Shown piece by piece: positions 54,391-64,000 of a stretch of 64,000 bases of DNA. Under the pieces are notes generated by a model. It was not told where the DNA came from and searched no databases. It worked only from the letters and a program-made list of their open reading frames with translations. The stretch covers positions 330,511 to 394,510 of the forward strand of contig SIJG01000048.1 in NCBI GenBank assembly GCA_023374025.1. The letters are read 5' to 3'. The stretch comes from Heterodera schachtii. Taxonomy: Eukaryota > Nematoda > Chromadorea > Rhabditida > Heteroderidae. The first letter of the stretch is position 1. Every line of letters starts with the position of its first letter. A program made the translations under genes and the position numbers.

Positions 54391-54594
54391 AATTCCCTGA
54401 AGTAGGTTTCTGCTTCACGCATGTACTTCGTGATCGTCCTCTTTTTTTCCAGGTTTTGACATATTTCCGGCCAAAGCATCGAATGCGCGTTCCACATGAT
54501 ATTTAGCCGTCGCGCAACATCCATCACATCAGAGTTTCCGGGAAACCGTGGATCTTCACAAAAGTAGTTATTCCACGTCTCCCAATTATCGCTT
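54391..54594 (-). pseudogene. Coding fragment of an unknown protein family within the inverted repeat
   Basis: A 66-codon open minus-strand frame: DNWETWNNYFCEDPRFPGNS, DVMDVARRLNIMWNAHSMLW, PEICQNLEKKRTITKYMREA, ending YFRELV-stop. The same tail occurs at 56241-56355 (WPKICDKVEKRKITNYMHEA, KYLFKDLVHENQ-stop). The amino-acid pattern is conserved between diverged copies, so it was once coding. The family is not recognised. A TAA precedes the segment, so upstream coding is either in another exon or lost. Confidence 0.5.
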
Positions 54595-54790
54595 TACACT
54601 AAATTGATACGAATACGATTTCAAAGAACCTGGTATATGTGATTTGAATGGGTGTTTGTTTGGGATTTATATAAAGTTATGAAATGAGCTCAAAAAGGAT
54701 GTTAGACAATTTCAAGAATTTTAAAAAGCTATTTTTATGGGTTTAAAAAATTTGTTCAGGTAAAACTGTAGAATATGTTATTTTTATCAC

Positions 54791-55337
54791 TAGAGACCGA
54801 CTTTTGAGACAAATGCCTTTTCTGCGCACTGGTATCGATATATTGATCATAAATAACACATTTTCCACTTGGTTTGAGGCTTCTACGTTGACGTTTATAA
54901 TGCCTTATTTTGCCTTTTTCCGGATTTTCATGCCTTAAATGCCTTTTGGCATCTTTTTCTGCATTTTCGGGATTTTCATGCATTAAATGCCTTTTATGGC
55001 ATTTTGCTGTTTTGGTATCCTTTTTTTCCAGAAAAATTCCATTAAAATGCAATAAATCGAGAAAATACACCCCTATGAAATGAGTTGAAAAATTGAAGAA
55101 AACCCACCCTTAAGAATTGAAAAATTTTCTCAAAAATTGATCACCAAAAATTAAAATTTTTTCCTGATTAGAATTTTTCTAAATTTTCTTCATTTGAAAA
55201 CTTTATAAATATTTTAATTATTTAAATGACCAAAATTAAGTTTTTGGGTTAAGTTTTACGTATTTTGCTCCATAAAAATCCTTTAAAAATATTAAATGCC
55301 TTTTTCGGGATTTTGATGCCTTTTTAGTCGGTCTCTA
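54791..55337. mobile_element. hAT-like MITE in the loop of the inverted repeat
   Basis: Ends TAGAGACCGACT (left) and AGTCGGTCTCTA (right), then AATGCCTTTT repeats. The 8 bp flanks do not match, so the target duplication is lost or the ends were rearranged. Related in its ends to the element at 34090-35297. Confidence 0.7.
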
Positions 55338-55694
55338 AGAATGTAATACTATCTTTGTCGAATATGATGCGGAACAACTTTCAGCTTTTCCATTATTTCT
55401 TTTTGCTTTTACTCAAAGAGAAGAAATAAAGGCAAAAAAGGAACCATGCTAAAAAAGAATTTATTCAGCTTCAAAACTATATTTATTGCAGTTTTCGGTC
55501 CAAAATTTTCATTGGGCAAGGTTTGGGTTTTTAGAACAATATTTATTTTTATATTTGACCTTTTTCTCCATACAAATTACATACTCATAGTTCTTGTCTC
55601 ATTATATTTAAATTTTTGAAAACGGCTAAAATTGAAGTTTGATTCAGCTGAGGCAAGAACTATGAAGCAATTGTTTTACAGTATACCTCGCTTT

Positions 55695-55901
55695 TTATTT
55701 TTGATTCGGCATTTCTAACTCTTTGTTGTCGTTCTCCTTCATTCGGCCAATTTTCATGTGCCTTAAAAATATTTGTTTAATGTTTTGAATATTCCAGACC
55801 ATAAGCTGCGCGGCAATTTGAGTTGTCCCAATTTTGCTCACGACATCATTTGCAATAATTGAACCACTCGAATTGGTTATAGGTTCTGGCCAATCTGACA
55901 T
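55695..55901 (-). pseudogene. Second coding fragment of the same family (N-terminal part)
   Basis: MSDWPEPITNSSGSIIANDV, VSKIGTTQIAAQLMVWN, then a Lys/Arg-rich end and stop. It is homologous to 56080-56224 on the opposite strand (TYNQLRRGCTGNPPIIANVV, TKIVTSQITAQLMVWKTLN). No signal peptide or known domain was seen. Confidence 0.5.
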
Positions 55902-56029
55902 TTAAATTTTGCTTAAATATAAAAAATGTTATATACTAACAAGAGATAGAGTAAAATTATTTGTGTGTCATAATTTATTTATGGTTAGAACCGTTAATAA
56001 CATTTTTTAATGATATTCAAATAAAAACA

Positions 56030-57129
56030 TTTGAAATCTATTTAACTCTTTTTATTAAGCAAAATTTAAATAGCAGGTTGGCCAAAACCTATAATCAATT
56101 GCGGAGGGGTTGCACTGGAAATCCGCCAATTATTGCAAATGTCGTCGTTACCAAAATTGTGACAAGTCAAATTACGGCGCAGCTTATGGTCTGGAAAACA
56201 TTAAACTGTAAATTGGCCGAATAAAGGAGAACAACAACAAAGGAACATAGAAGTGGCCAAAAATTTGTGATAAAGTGGAAAAAAGGAAGATCACGAATTA
56301 CATGCATGAAGCAAAATATCTCTTCAAGGACTTAGTGCACGAGAATCAGAACCAATGAAAGAATGGACGAGAGAACAGCCAATACAAATGTTTATTCTTA
56401 CGTCAAGCATAATTTTCAAAAAGTCAAAATGTTGACCCTACCGGTCACTTGATTCGTTCAATAAATAATTCCTTAAAAATTGGAAAAATATGTGCGTAGA
56501 ATTTTAATCATTTGTTTTTTTCTATCTAATTAAATGTGAAATCCTTCCGTAAAATTACAAACTACCCTAAATCGAAGCGAACCTAAAAGGAGAAGGTGAA
56601 TTTTTTAAAATTATAATTGCTTGAAACCAAAACAACTGCTTATAGCGATATTTTTCAATTAACTACATGCTAATTGGGTAAGTGTTTGGCATAATATTAT
56701 ATCTCTTTTTTCAAAAAATTTTAAGAAAAAGGGATATGACCGGAGAAATTTGCTCAATCCGAATTTTATTCGTTGAAGTGTTATTTTTAGATTTTTTGTG
56801 AGTTGCATTTTTCTCAATTTTTTCACCTTTTTCATTTAATCTATATCGTATTTTCAGACAAAAGAATTTCATTAGACTTAAATTGTAAATGTTAAAATTT
56901 CATTGAATAATTGTTTCATTAAAATTTTTTGCTTACTTTATACATTAATATCAAATGGATAAAAATTGTATTTAACCATGTTGAAATATTATAAATACAA
57001 TGAAATTAGACTTAAATATTTAAAAGGACGCATAAAAATTGATTGAACGCATAAACTGGACAATAGCCAGTATCGCTATCGGTTTTTCTAGTCCATCGGT
57101 ACCGGTACAACCAGTATAAATTTGCATTC
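56030..57129. repeat. Right arm of the 4.75-kb inverted repeat (with coding remnant)
   Basis: 56264-57129 pairs with 52376-53243 and 56030-56262 pairs with 53798-54050. The plus strand carries the pseudo-coding segments 56080-56224 and 56241-56355 of the unknown family in different frames. Confidence 0.9.
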
Positions 57130-57440
57130 ATTACCATTTATTCTATATCAATGCCATACATATGTATGTATATTAATACAAGGCTCGGTCTGTTCAAGAC
57201 TTACAATTTTATGAGTTTAGACGGGTCTCTTGTTATTTCGGGCCCAACTAAGCCGGTATTCAGGTCTAAGTCCAAACAGAAACTAGTATACGTTTAACTC
57301 TACGTTTAAACAACCGTAAGAATTGACTAAATAATAAGATTGCCAGGTTTCACTACATAAATTTTTTAATTTTAAAGAACATAGAAATTTTTGAGCACAA
57401 GCAAACTTCCTGGTGCCCAAACTTCATGTCGCCGATGGTT
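57130..57440. mobile_element. Partial copy of the GGGCACC-ended element (see 16280-18528)
   Basis: Shares ACAAGGCTCGGTCT(A/G)TTCAAGACTT, TTTCGGGCCCAACTAA and AATAATAAGATT(A/G)CCAGG in order with 16510-16750. Ends CTGGTGCCCAAACTTCATGT. The left half is missing, cut at the edge of the inverted repeat. Confidence 0.85.
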
Positions 57441-57548
57441 TTGACTAATGTCATGGCACCATTTTATTGTTAAAACGAATTAATAAACTGTTAAAACTTA
57501 ATGACTCTTTTGCTTTTCAAACCATAAAAAATCTTGGGAAACAGGGAG

Positions 57549-57563
57549 GTCCGGCGGTGCCAT
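57549..57563 (-). repeat. GC-rich palindrome family member 7 (half)
   Basis: GTCCGGCGGTGCC only; the second arm is missing. Confidence 0.5.
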
Positions 57564-57695
57564 TAAATACAACAGGGAAAAGTTTTAAAAATTAAGATGG
57601 AATTTTAACAAATTATTGATTGGGAAATAATTCGTGAAAATTGCATCAGTTATCAATTTTTTCAGTTTTTCATTTTAATCTCTATCGTATTTTAG

Positions 57696-57832
57696 GCACA
57701 TGAAAAACGGAATTTGAAATTTTACTGCGTCCACCGGCGCCACACAATTTGGGTCCCATCGTCATGCAGCCATTTTGTGATTCAGCAGCGCGGAAAAGTC
57801 GCACCATTCTATCCAGCGCTCACACATGACTC
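57696..57832 (+). CDS. Possible exon, unrecognised
   Basis: After TATTTTAG a GC-balanced stretch is open in two frames; the more protein-like reads PPAPHNLGPIVMQPFCDSAA, then RKSRTILSSAH-stop. It may belong to the gene at 58.2 kb on the same strand. Weak. Confidence 0.25.
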
Positions 57833-58216
57833 AAATATTATTTATTTATTTATTTTAAAGTTATTTTTAATTTTTTATAATAACATTTTTAACTGAAAAA
57901 TTAAAATTAAAATTGATATTAACATATATGAAATAATAAATTTAGAATTTTTCTAGTCATAAATTGATTTTTTTTTTTGAAAATTATTAGCATCCTTTTT
58001 GGCATATCCTAAATTATACGCTAAAAAAATCTAAAAAGTAGAGATCGGACAGTCCCACTGGTACTGAAACCGACTTTTTCTTTAACACAAGAACTTATCA
58101 TTGTTAAGTTATCAATGAAAAATTTTGAAAAAATTAAAAACCCGAAAAGTTTTTGTAACCCTCTTGGCATTTCAATTTAATTTGAAGGAACGGCATGTAA
58201 ATGAGCCCTTTTTCAA

Positions 58217-58902
58217 TTGAGAGCCAAGCGAGCTTTTTCCGGGCTTTTGTTGGAAAGAGAGATAATGCCAAATCTCAAATTACTCGATGAATTCGGACCA
58301 GAACATCACCGACTCCTCCGTGGTTCGCACTTTTCACAACAGTGGCAAACATCAAATGGTAAGTGGCCTGTGGACGAAAAAGGGATGTGTTTGAATTTAA
58401 TTTGGCGAAACGTTTATTATTTATAATAATGAAAAAAGGGAAAATTAAAATAAAGATTAAATTAAATTAATTATATTTAAAAAAAAATTAAATTTAAATT
58501 TTTTAAATTAATATTCACTACTTAATATTATTAATTAAGTAAGGTAAAAAAACCACATAAATAAATTTAAGCAGAAAAACCTTTTTAAAAGTTATTTTGC
58601 ATTTTAAAAAAATGCAGAAGAAAATCAATGTTAAAGTTAAATAGCAGATTTAAAAAATAATGAATTTATTATGTTTTGCATAAAAGTGCCGGGGCTACCT
58701 CCATGAACGCTTTGGCACATTCTTTAATACATTTTACGTCAGATGGGGACTCGCCAACTCGAGAACCTTGAAAAAATCAAAAATAAATAAAAGGAAAGGA
58801 ATTTTTTTAAATTTTTTAAATCAATTTTCATCAGAAAAAATGTGATGGCGGTGAACAAATCGATTAGTGGACTTCAAAGCAACTTTGCCGAGTTGGAAGA
58901 CA
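58217..58902 (+). CDS. Exons of an unrecognised conserved-looking gene (partial model)
   Basis: Exon A (about 58222-58358) reads AKRAFSGLLLEREIMPNLKL, LDEFGPEHHRLLRGSHFSQQ, WQTSNG and ends at a strong GTAAGT donor. Exon B (about 58688-58767) reads SAGATSMNALAHSLIHFTSD. Exon C (58835-58902) follows CATCAG and reads NVMAVNKSISGLQSNFAELE before GTAAAT. Joining A directly to C gives a stop, so B or another exon must lie between; phases for B are not settled. All three look coding (balanced composition, amphipathic helices). I do not recognise the family. Start and end are missing, and the 3' continuation beyond 58.9 kb was not found. Confidence 0.45.
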
Positions 58903-59626
58903 GTAAATACATCTAAAAATTAAATTTTAGTAATTAAATTTATTATGTTTAGTTAATTGATTTCTTTGTTAAATTTTCCCCAATGTTTGAAACTATAAAT
59001 ATTCATTTTTCTATAAAAATAATTTTATTTTCAACTGTTTTCCATGGAATAATTTTTTTCCATTTAATATAAAAATTTACATTTTCCAATTTTAATTTAA
59101 AATTTCTTCATTTTATGCATTAAATTTTTAATTATGACAGTACCCACAGGGGTTAATTTTTTTTCTATAAAGTTAAATTTTTTCTCTTAATTAAAAATAT
59201 TTCTTCCTTTTATGCATTACATTTATTTTTTTTTAATTGACGTTTTCTTTCCCACTTTGAAAAGGTCGTCAATGCTAATAAAAGAGAAAATTTAGTAAGA
59301 AAAACAAAAATAATTTGGTTTGAAACAAATAAAAATTGTTTTAAATTAAAAAATCAAATAAAAATTAAGTTTTGAAAAGAAAGTCATCGCAAGAGAAAAA
59401 ATCGACCATTGTATGAAAATTTGGTAGACCACTCCACATCCGAAATTTAAGGAAAAATAGTATTTTTTTGATTTCGACTTTCCTTGTTGGTACCCCCTCA
59501 AAATTTTTCCAAAAACCCACAAAAATAGCAATTTTTGACGAAAATTCGCTAAAAAAATATGCAAAATTTTGTTATTTTTTGGACAAAATCTGTTAACAAA
59601 TCTCATAAAAAATTACAAAAAATTTT
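58903..59626. other. AT-rich interval without recognised gene
   Basis: AT-rich sequence downstream of the last exon of the previous model. Minus-strand frame 59346-59606 has no recognised feature. Confidence 0.4.
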
Positions 59627-59657
59627 CCCGACAGCGCCTATCGGCACCGCCGGGCCC
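59627..59657 (+). repeat. GC-rich palindrome family member 8
   Basis: CCCGACAGCGCCTATCGGCA followed by CCGCCGGGCCCC. Preceded by TTTTTTGGACAAAATCTGTT-AACAAAT, which is the same upstream block as at member 1 (4097-4125), so the repeated unit extends at least 60 bp beyond the palindrome. Confidence 0.85.
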
Positions 59658-59712
59658 CTTTTTCCCTGAAATTTTGGGGGAAGAGGGCGAAGAGGGGGCG
59701 TGGGGGGTGGGG

Positions 59713-59940
59713 CAGGGCTGTGTGAAAATTACAAAAAAAAAAAATTTTTCGTATAAGAAAATGAAAAGAAAAAGCGCGTTCGATACGAAAATGAAATACG
59801 AAACGAAAAACCAAATTTTTGAAAACCGAAAACGAAACGAAAAAACTTTGGCGGAGGAAAACTAAACACGAAAACGAAACTCCAAAAGCGCCGAAAATGT
59901 AGGACGAAACGAAAACGAAACGAAATTTCGTCCAGCCCTG
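59713..59940. mobile_element. hAT-like MITE, purine-rich
   Basis: Ends CAGGGCTG (left) and CAGCCCTG (right). The interior is made of GAAAACGAAACGAAA motifs. Flanks do not show a clear 8-bp duplication. A G-homopolymer lies just outside at 60010-60028. Confidence 0.55.
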
Positions 59941-62160
59941 GAGGGAAAGAAGGGGAAAAAGGAGGAGGTGGTGGATGAGGATAAGGAGGGCATGGAAAAA
60001 GAGGGAAGAGGGGGGGGGGGGGGGGGGAAGATAAGAGAATTATGAATATAAAATACATCATCCGAAGAGAATTGCCCACAAAAAAATGACGCGACGCCAA
60101 TGTCATGTAATGAATGATGAAACCCCCAGGGGTCAAATCAATTAGAAAGAGAGACGGGGCGGGGGTGGGGAAAGAAAGTTTCAGCAAAACGAAAATGGTA
60201 ATAAATGCATAGCGTATACAAAGAAAGGAGAGTGAATGGCTACAGTTTTGGATAATGAGGAAAGAAAAAATGGGAAAATTGGAAACTAAATATGAAAATT
60301 GAAAATTAGAGTGCTATGGAAATTGCAATTTTAAAAATTTAACCATAGAGAATTTCAGATTGAAAAAAATGTCAATTAATTTTTAATTACAGTAGGTTTG
60401 TCCTGGACGGACTATAAATCGCGAAATATAGACATAAAATAGCAAAAATATATATATAAAAATTTTTGCAGAAAATGGAGTAAATTTTCAAAATTTCTTC
60501 ACTTTATAAAAACCTAAAAATAGCTAACTATTGGATTAAAATCATTTAAAAGAAAAACTAATAAAGCAATTTAATAATAATCAGAAGCGAAATATCCTAT
60601 TTTACTTATTTTTGACTGAATTGACCAATTTTTAAGAAATATTAATATTTCGAGAAAATTTACTAAAAAAATTTTTGGAAATTTTTGCAGGTCTTTAAGG
60701 GTAAAAGGGCCAATTTAGCTGATGGTAGCTGTTTTATGTGGAATAGGCTGGCCATTAGCTGTTTAAAACTCTACGAAATTTTTGAAACCTTGCAGGCAAG
60801 ATATCCGTTGTACTGGTGATCTGGAGGCCGACCCTTTGTATATGTATGAGTCAGAATTTTCCAATTTTGCATTTATTTATTTTTTATTAGCGCATTTAAT
60901 TCATATTTACTGCCAATTTTACGAATTTTTTCTGCCTTTTTAGGTGCTTATTTCGCGATTTTTTTTTTGCCTAAAAATCGCATCCCTACAATAAGTATTG
61001 AGATAAATAATGTTTAAAATCACAAATTCTTGTAAAGAAACAAATAAATAAATTTTGGAGATGAATTTTTGTGAAAATTTTCCATTTCTTAGGGGGTGTA
61101 TTTTTAAAAATTTTCGGCTCTATTTTTAGGTGTGTATTTTTTGTTTGTTTTTTTTTTTACATTTTTGTTAATAATTTTGGGCAAAGCACCAAATAGTTGA
61201 GAATATTTTTTTCAATGTTTTTAGGTGCTAAAAATAAAAAACTAGAAAATAGGTGCTAATAACTCAAAAAAAAACGCTGTAAATGGAAAAAAGACGGAAG
61301 CATTCGAAAGGAAAAAAGAAGAAATACTTAAGAGCCAATCATTTTGTGGAAAAAGAAGAATTTATTTTCCATCAAATTCTTTACAAAGTTTTTAAAGAAT
61401 TTTATTTAAAAAAAATGAAAAAAAAATGGGAAAAGAAGGGACAGAACAATTCTTAAAAATTGAATTTGAAAAGAGAGGCAATAACAAGAAAATCCGAGTT
61501 TGTGAAAATTTTATGAAATGGCGACGAATTGAAAGTGCCAAATTTGCGATCATATTCATCTTCCAGAGTTTTTCGATCTTTGTCATTTTTTGTTTCTCTC
61601 TGATTTTGCTTTTTCCAATTTCTTCTTTTCTTCAATTGCATTTTTCTTTTGCTTTTTCATACTTCAATTTTTTTTTCTTAAATTCTTCCCAAAAAATGGC
61701 AATTTTATTTTTATTTGGAGATTTTTGTCCTTTTTTCTTCATTTTACTGTCTGCCGTTGGTTCTACGTTTAAAATTTCTTTTTCGCTATTTCGCAAAATG
61801 ATTTTTGTGTTCCAAAAAATTGTGACTTTTTATTCAGTTTTTGGACAATATGAATTAATTAGTTAAAAATTATTAATGAGTAAGCTAACCGGAGAGATCA
61901 GAAGAATATATTTTGTAGTTTGTTAAAATTAAAAAAAAAGTTTTTGTGGATTTTATTTTTGTATAAATAAATGCCCATTAATAAAAAAAATAAATTTTCG
62001 CATTAGAAATTCGTATTTAAAGAAATGAAATTATTCCATCTATATTCTAATTGCCAAAATTATTTAAAAAAACTTACATTTTATGCACTGTAATTTAAGT
62101 AATATTTTAAAATCTTTTGTTTTCACAAAAATCCTTTTTTTGAAATTTTAAATAATATTA
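59941..62160. other. Interval without confident gene
   Basis: 60985-60991 is a right end of the TAGGG hAT family (GCCTAAAAATCGCATCCCTA); its left end was not found. Frames at 61426-61866 and 61392-61641 are Lys/Phe-rich by composition; a fragment of a Lys-rich protein cannot be excluded. 61150-61270 holds the AAATAGGTGCTAATAACTC repeat also seen at 27540 and 1790. Confidence 0.4.
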
Positions 62161-62498
62161 AATTATGTTTTTTTAATTAAGACCAAAATATAATTAACGA
62201 ATATGAAAATATCATGTAATATTCTATTTATTTCTATTCAACTTAATTGATAATGATTATGTCGGATCGGAAGAAAAAAAAATAATAAATATAAATATAA
62301 ATCATAAACATAATTTAATTATATTTTTTTTTACGAAAAAAATGTTTTTTTCTAGGAGTTTTCTGTGTTTTGTAGTTTGTTTATAAAAAAAAAAATTAAT
62401 TTCCGTTGTAATTTTATTTTTATATAAATTAAATCTAGACCAATAATAAATCAACATTTCTTTAAAAAAAGTATTCATTTAAGAATATTTCTAAGAAA

Positions 62499-63169
62499 AT
62501 GAATTTGTTTCAATTATTTTTTTTATTTATAATTTCCATAATTAAATTTGACCAATTTAGAGCAGAAAAGAAAAAAAATTCAACAAAAGTCATTTGATGA
62601 AATTATTTGGAGAAAAATGGGAAGAAAAGAAGAAAAATTTTAACAAAAAAGTGAAATAATTCCAAAATATTATAAAATCAAAGAGAAAATAATGCAAAAA
62701 GGAAGAAAATACTCAACAAAAGAATGGAATAAAATTGAAATGAAAATAGCAAAAAAATTGGAGACAAATCGAAATTATATTTTTAAATGGATTAAAGAAG
62801 TAGGCCTCTATAAATATAAATCAAAAAGTGATGAACAAAAACTTGAAATTGTGCAGAAATTTATTGAAATGACAAATGAATTTAAGCAAAAAGGAAGAAA
62901 ATATTCAAGAAAACAATGGAAACAAAATTATGAAGAAATTGGCAAGAAAATTGGAGTTGGCAGAGAAACAATTAGAAAATGGAAGAAACAATTTGGAATG
63001 GGTAATATTTATAACGGAAAAAGAAAAATGGAAAAAAATCAAAATTTATTGGAAAATAAAAAGAGAAAATCAAAAAATTAGTGATGAGAAAATTGCAAAA
63101 ATGTTGAAAATTGACAGAATAAGCATTTACAAATGGAAGAAACAATTTGGGGGCGAATATGAGAATTAA
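62499..63169 (+). pseudogene. Secreted HTH-repeat family, copy 9 (three HTH units readable)
   Basis: The ATG at 62499 opens a signal peptide (MNLFQLFFLFIISIIKFDQF) followed by EKKK, then frame loss in KSFDEI and the coil. From 62692 an open frame of 129 residues holds unit 1 (KYSTKEWNKIEMKIAKKLET, NRNYIFKWIKEVGL) and unit 2 (KYSRKQWKQNYEEIGKKIGV, RETIRKWKKQFGMG). After one more shift, unit 3 reads ISDEKIAKMLKIDRISIYKW, then KKQFGGEYEN-stop. This copy defines the three-unit architecture. The upstream flank at 62170-62270 matches those of copies 3 and 5. Confidence 0.7.
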
Positions 63170-63488
63170 TATGATTAAAATGGATGTTGTTATTTTCAGT
63201 TTTTACAATTTTTTTAATTTTTGATTTTTTGCACATTTATTTTGTATTTTCCAAGAATTCCTTGACAAAAAATTATCTAAATATTGGCTTTTTTAATTAG
63301 GAATATTTTAAAAATAATGCAAACTGATTATAATTTTTTTTTTTGTCTTTATTAGCAAAACTTTTGCACTTTTTCACCCGGCGACGTAAAATCCCCAATT
63401 TTTCTTAAAGAATAAGTTAAAATCGCAAAATTTTTGGCTTTTTTTCACTTAGTATGTTAACAAATCGTATTAAAAATAATAATAAAAA

Positions 63489-63520
63489 CCCCGGCGGCGC
63501 CTATCGGCACCACCGGACCC
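63489..63520 (+). repeat. GC-rich palindrome family member 9
   Basis: CCCCGGCGGCGCCTATCGGC, then ACCACCGGACCC; preceded about 30 bp upstream by GTTAACAAATC. Confidence 0.85.
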
Positions 63521-64000
63521 AAAGCGTATTGCCCTTGAAATCAACAAAATAATGCTAATTAGTAGTGCTGAAATTCATTTTTTTTTTCTGGATGGTGGCC
63601 TGGAACGCACAAAAACATGTTTTTATCTTGCTTAGAAGCTTCTAGCATGGATTAAATTAAAGTCCAAGCCTAGCCTATCAGGCAAACCTAACTCTACAAA
63701 TGACGGATCGAAACGGGGAAGGATGGAGAAATGATGAAAGAAATGATAAAATGCTCGGGAAATCTCGGGAAGGAATTTAGCGGAGAAAAGACCAGAGACC
63801 AACCGGGGAAGTGATCGGAAATCCACTTTACACTATATTTTAAAATTTCGAATCAGCGAATAATAGATTTTATTAACAGCAATTTCTAACAAAATTTGGT
63901 TGATTTTCAAGGCTTTTTTGAAGAAAGTTCAAATTTTTTGTTCGAGTTCGGGTTTGGGGTTCGACATTGGGAAAATCCGAGTTCAGATTCGTAATCAATC
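63521..64000. other. Window end: repeat family edge, no confident gene
   Basis: 63940-64000 contains TTCGAGTTCGGGTTTGGGGT and AATCCGAGTTCAGATTCGTA, an end of the foldback family of 33641-33976, cut by the window. The minus frame 63632-63826 is GC-balanced but has no recognised domain. Confidence 0.45.

Noticed and set aside
59729..60187. Pro/Phe-rich 152-residue minus frame
   Set aside because: Created by G/C homopolymers and a purine-rich MITE on the other strand.
1..64000. tRNA and rRNA genes
   Set aside because: No cloverleaf with A/B box pattern or rRNA core sequence was noticed, though a reading by eye can miss a tRNA.

Overview
The window looks like nuclear DNA of a plant-parasitic nematode, most likely a cyst nematode (Heterodera/Globodera group). 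It is very AT-rich. It carries short exons with small GT-AG introns, a horizontally acquired type of plant cell-wall gene (GH53 arabinogalactan endo-galactanase), a nematode-style nuclear hormone receptor, pieces of an F-box-like family that I remember as expanded in cyst nematodes, and several small secreted-protein genes. Most long open frames here are accidental or belong to repeats. The real genes are made of exons shorter than 250 bp and had to be assembled by splice sites and phase.

Layout. 1-85: 3' end of a gene. 92-1416: a satellite array. 1.5-2.6 kb and 7.55-8.75 kb: two copies of a 1.1 kb repeat flanking a nuclear receptor gene (minus strand, 7278 to 4385, at least 9 exons, one with a GC-AG intron). 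9.5-13.3 kb: an LTR retrotransposon with a Gag ORF but no reverse transcriptase. 13.7-15.3 kb: the GH53 gene, damaged at its last intron and lacking the C-terminal catalytic region. 15.9-18.5 kb: a MITE and a three-level nest of transposons, each level with its own exact 8-bp target duplication. 18.7-20.2 kb: a decayed member of a secreted helix-turn-helix (HTH) repeat family, with a GKSDT tail. 21.4-24.1 kb: an RBR-type (RING1-IBR-RING2) E3 ubiquitin ligase gene, minus strand. 24.4-26.7 kb: a hAT-type element with an LTR element nested inside. 27.0-27.9 kb: a short element and a 322-bp tandem duplication. 28.2-31 kb: small secreted-protein genes; one has an inverted partner at 39.7 kb. 33.6-35.3 kb: nested MITEs. 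36.7 kb, 37.8 kb and 42.5 kb: BTB and F-box-like fragments. 44.3-52.2 kb: a cluster of seven HTH-family copies on both strands, inside a 2.7-kb tandem duplication. 52.4-57.1 kb: a 4.75-kb inverted repeat with about 0.87-kb arms. 58.2-58.9 kb: exons of an unrecognised gene. 62.5-63.2 kb: another HTH-family copy.

The most interesting material is the multi-copy family (about ten copies) with a signal peptide, a Lys/Glu-rich stretch, two or three short HTH units and a GKSD-type tail. One copy has a minisatellite-expanded tail, and most copies are broken by stops or frameshifts. Other notable points are the HGT-type GH53 gene with a broken acceptor site, a phase-supported GC-AG intron, a GC-rich 30-bp palindrome scattered at nine or more sites, and the large inverted repeat. 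All functions are inferred from reading the sequence. No database search was possible.
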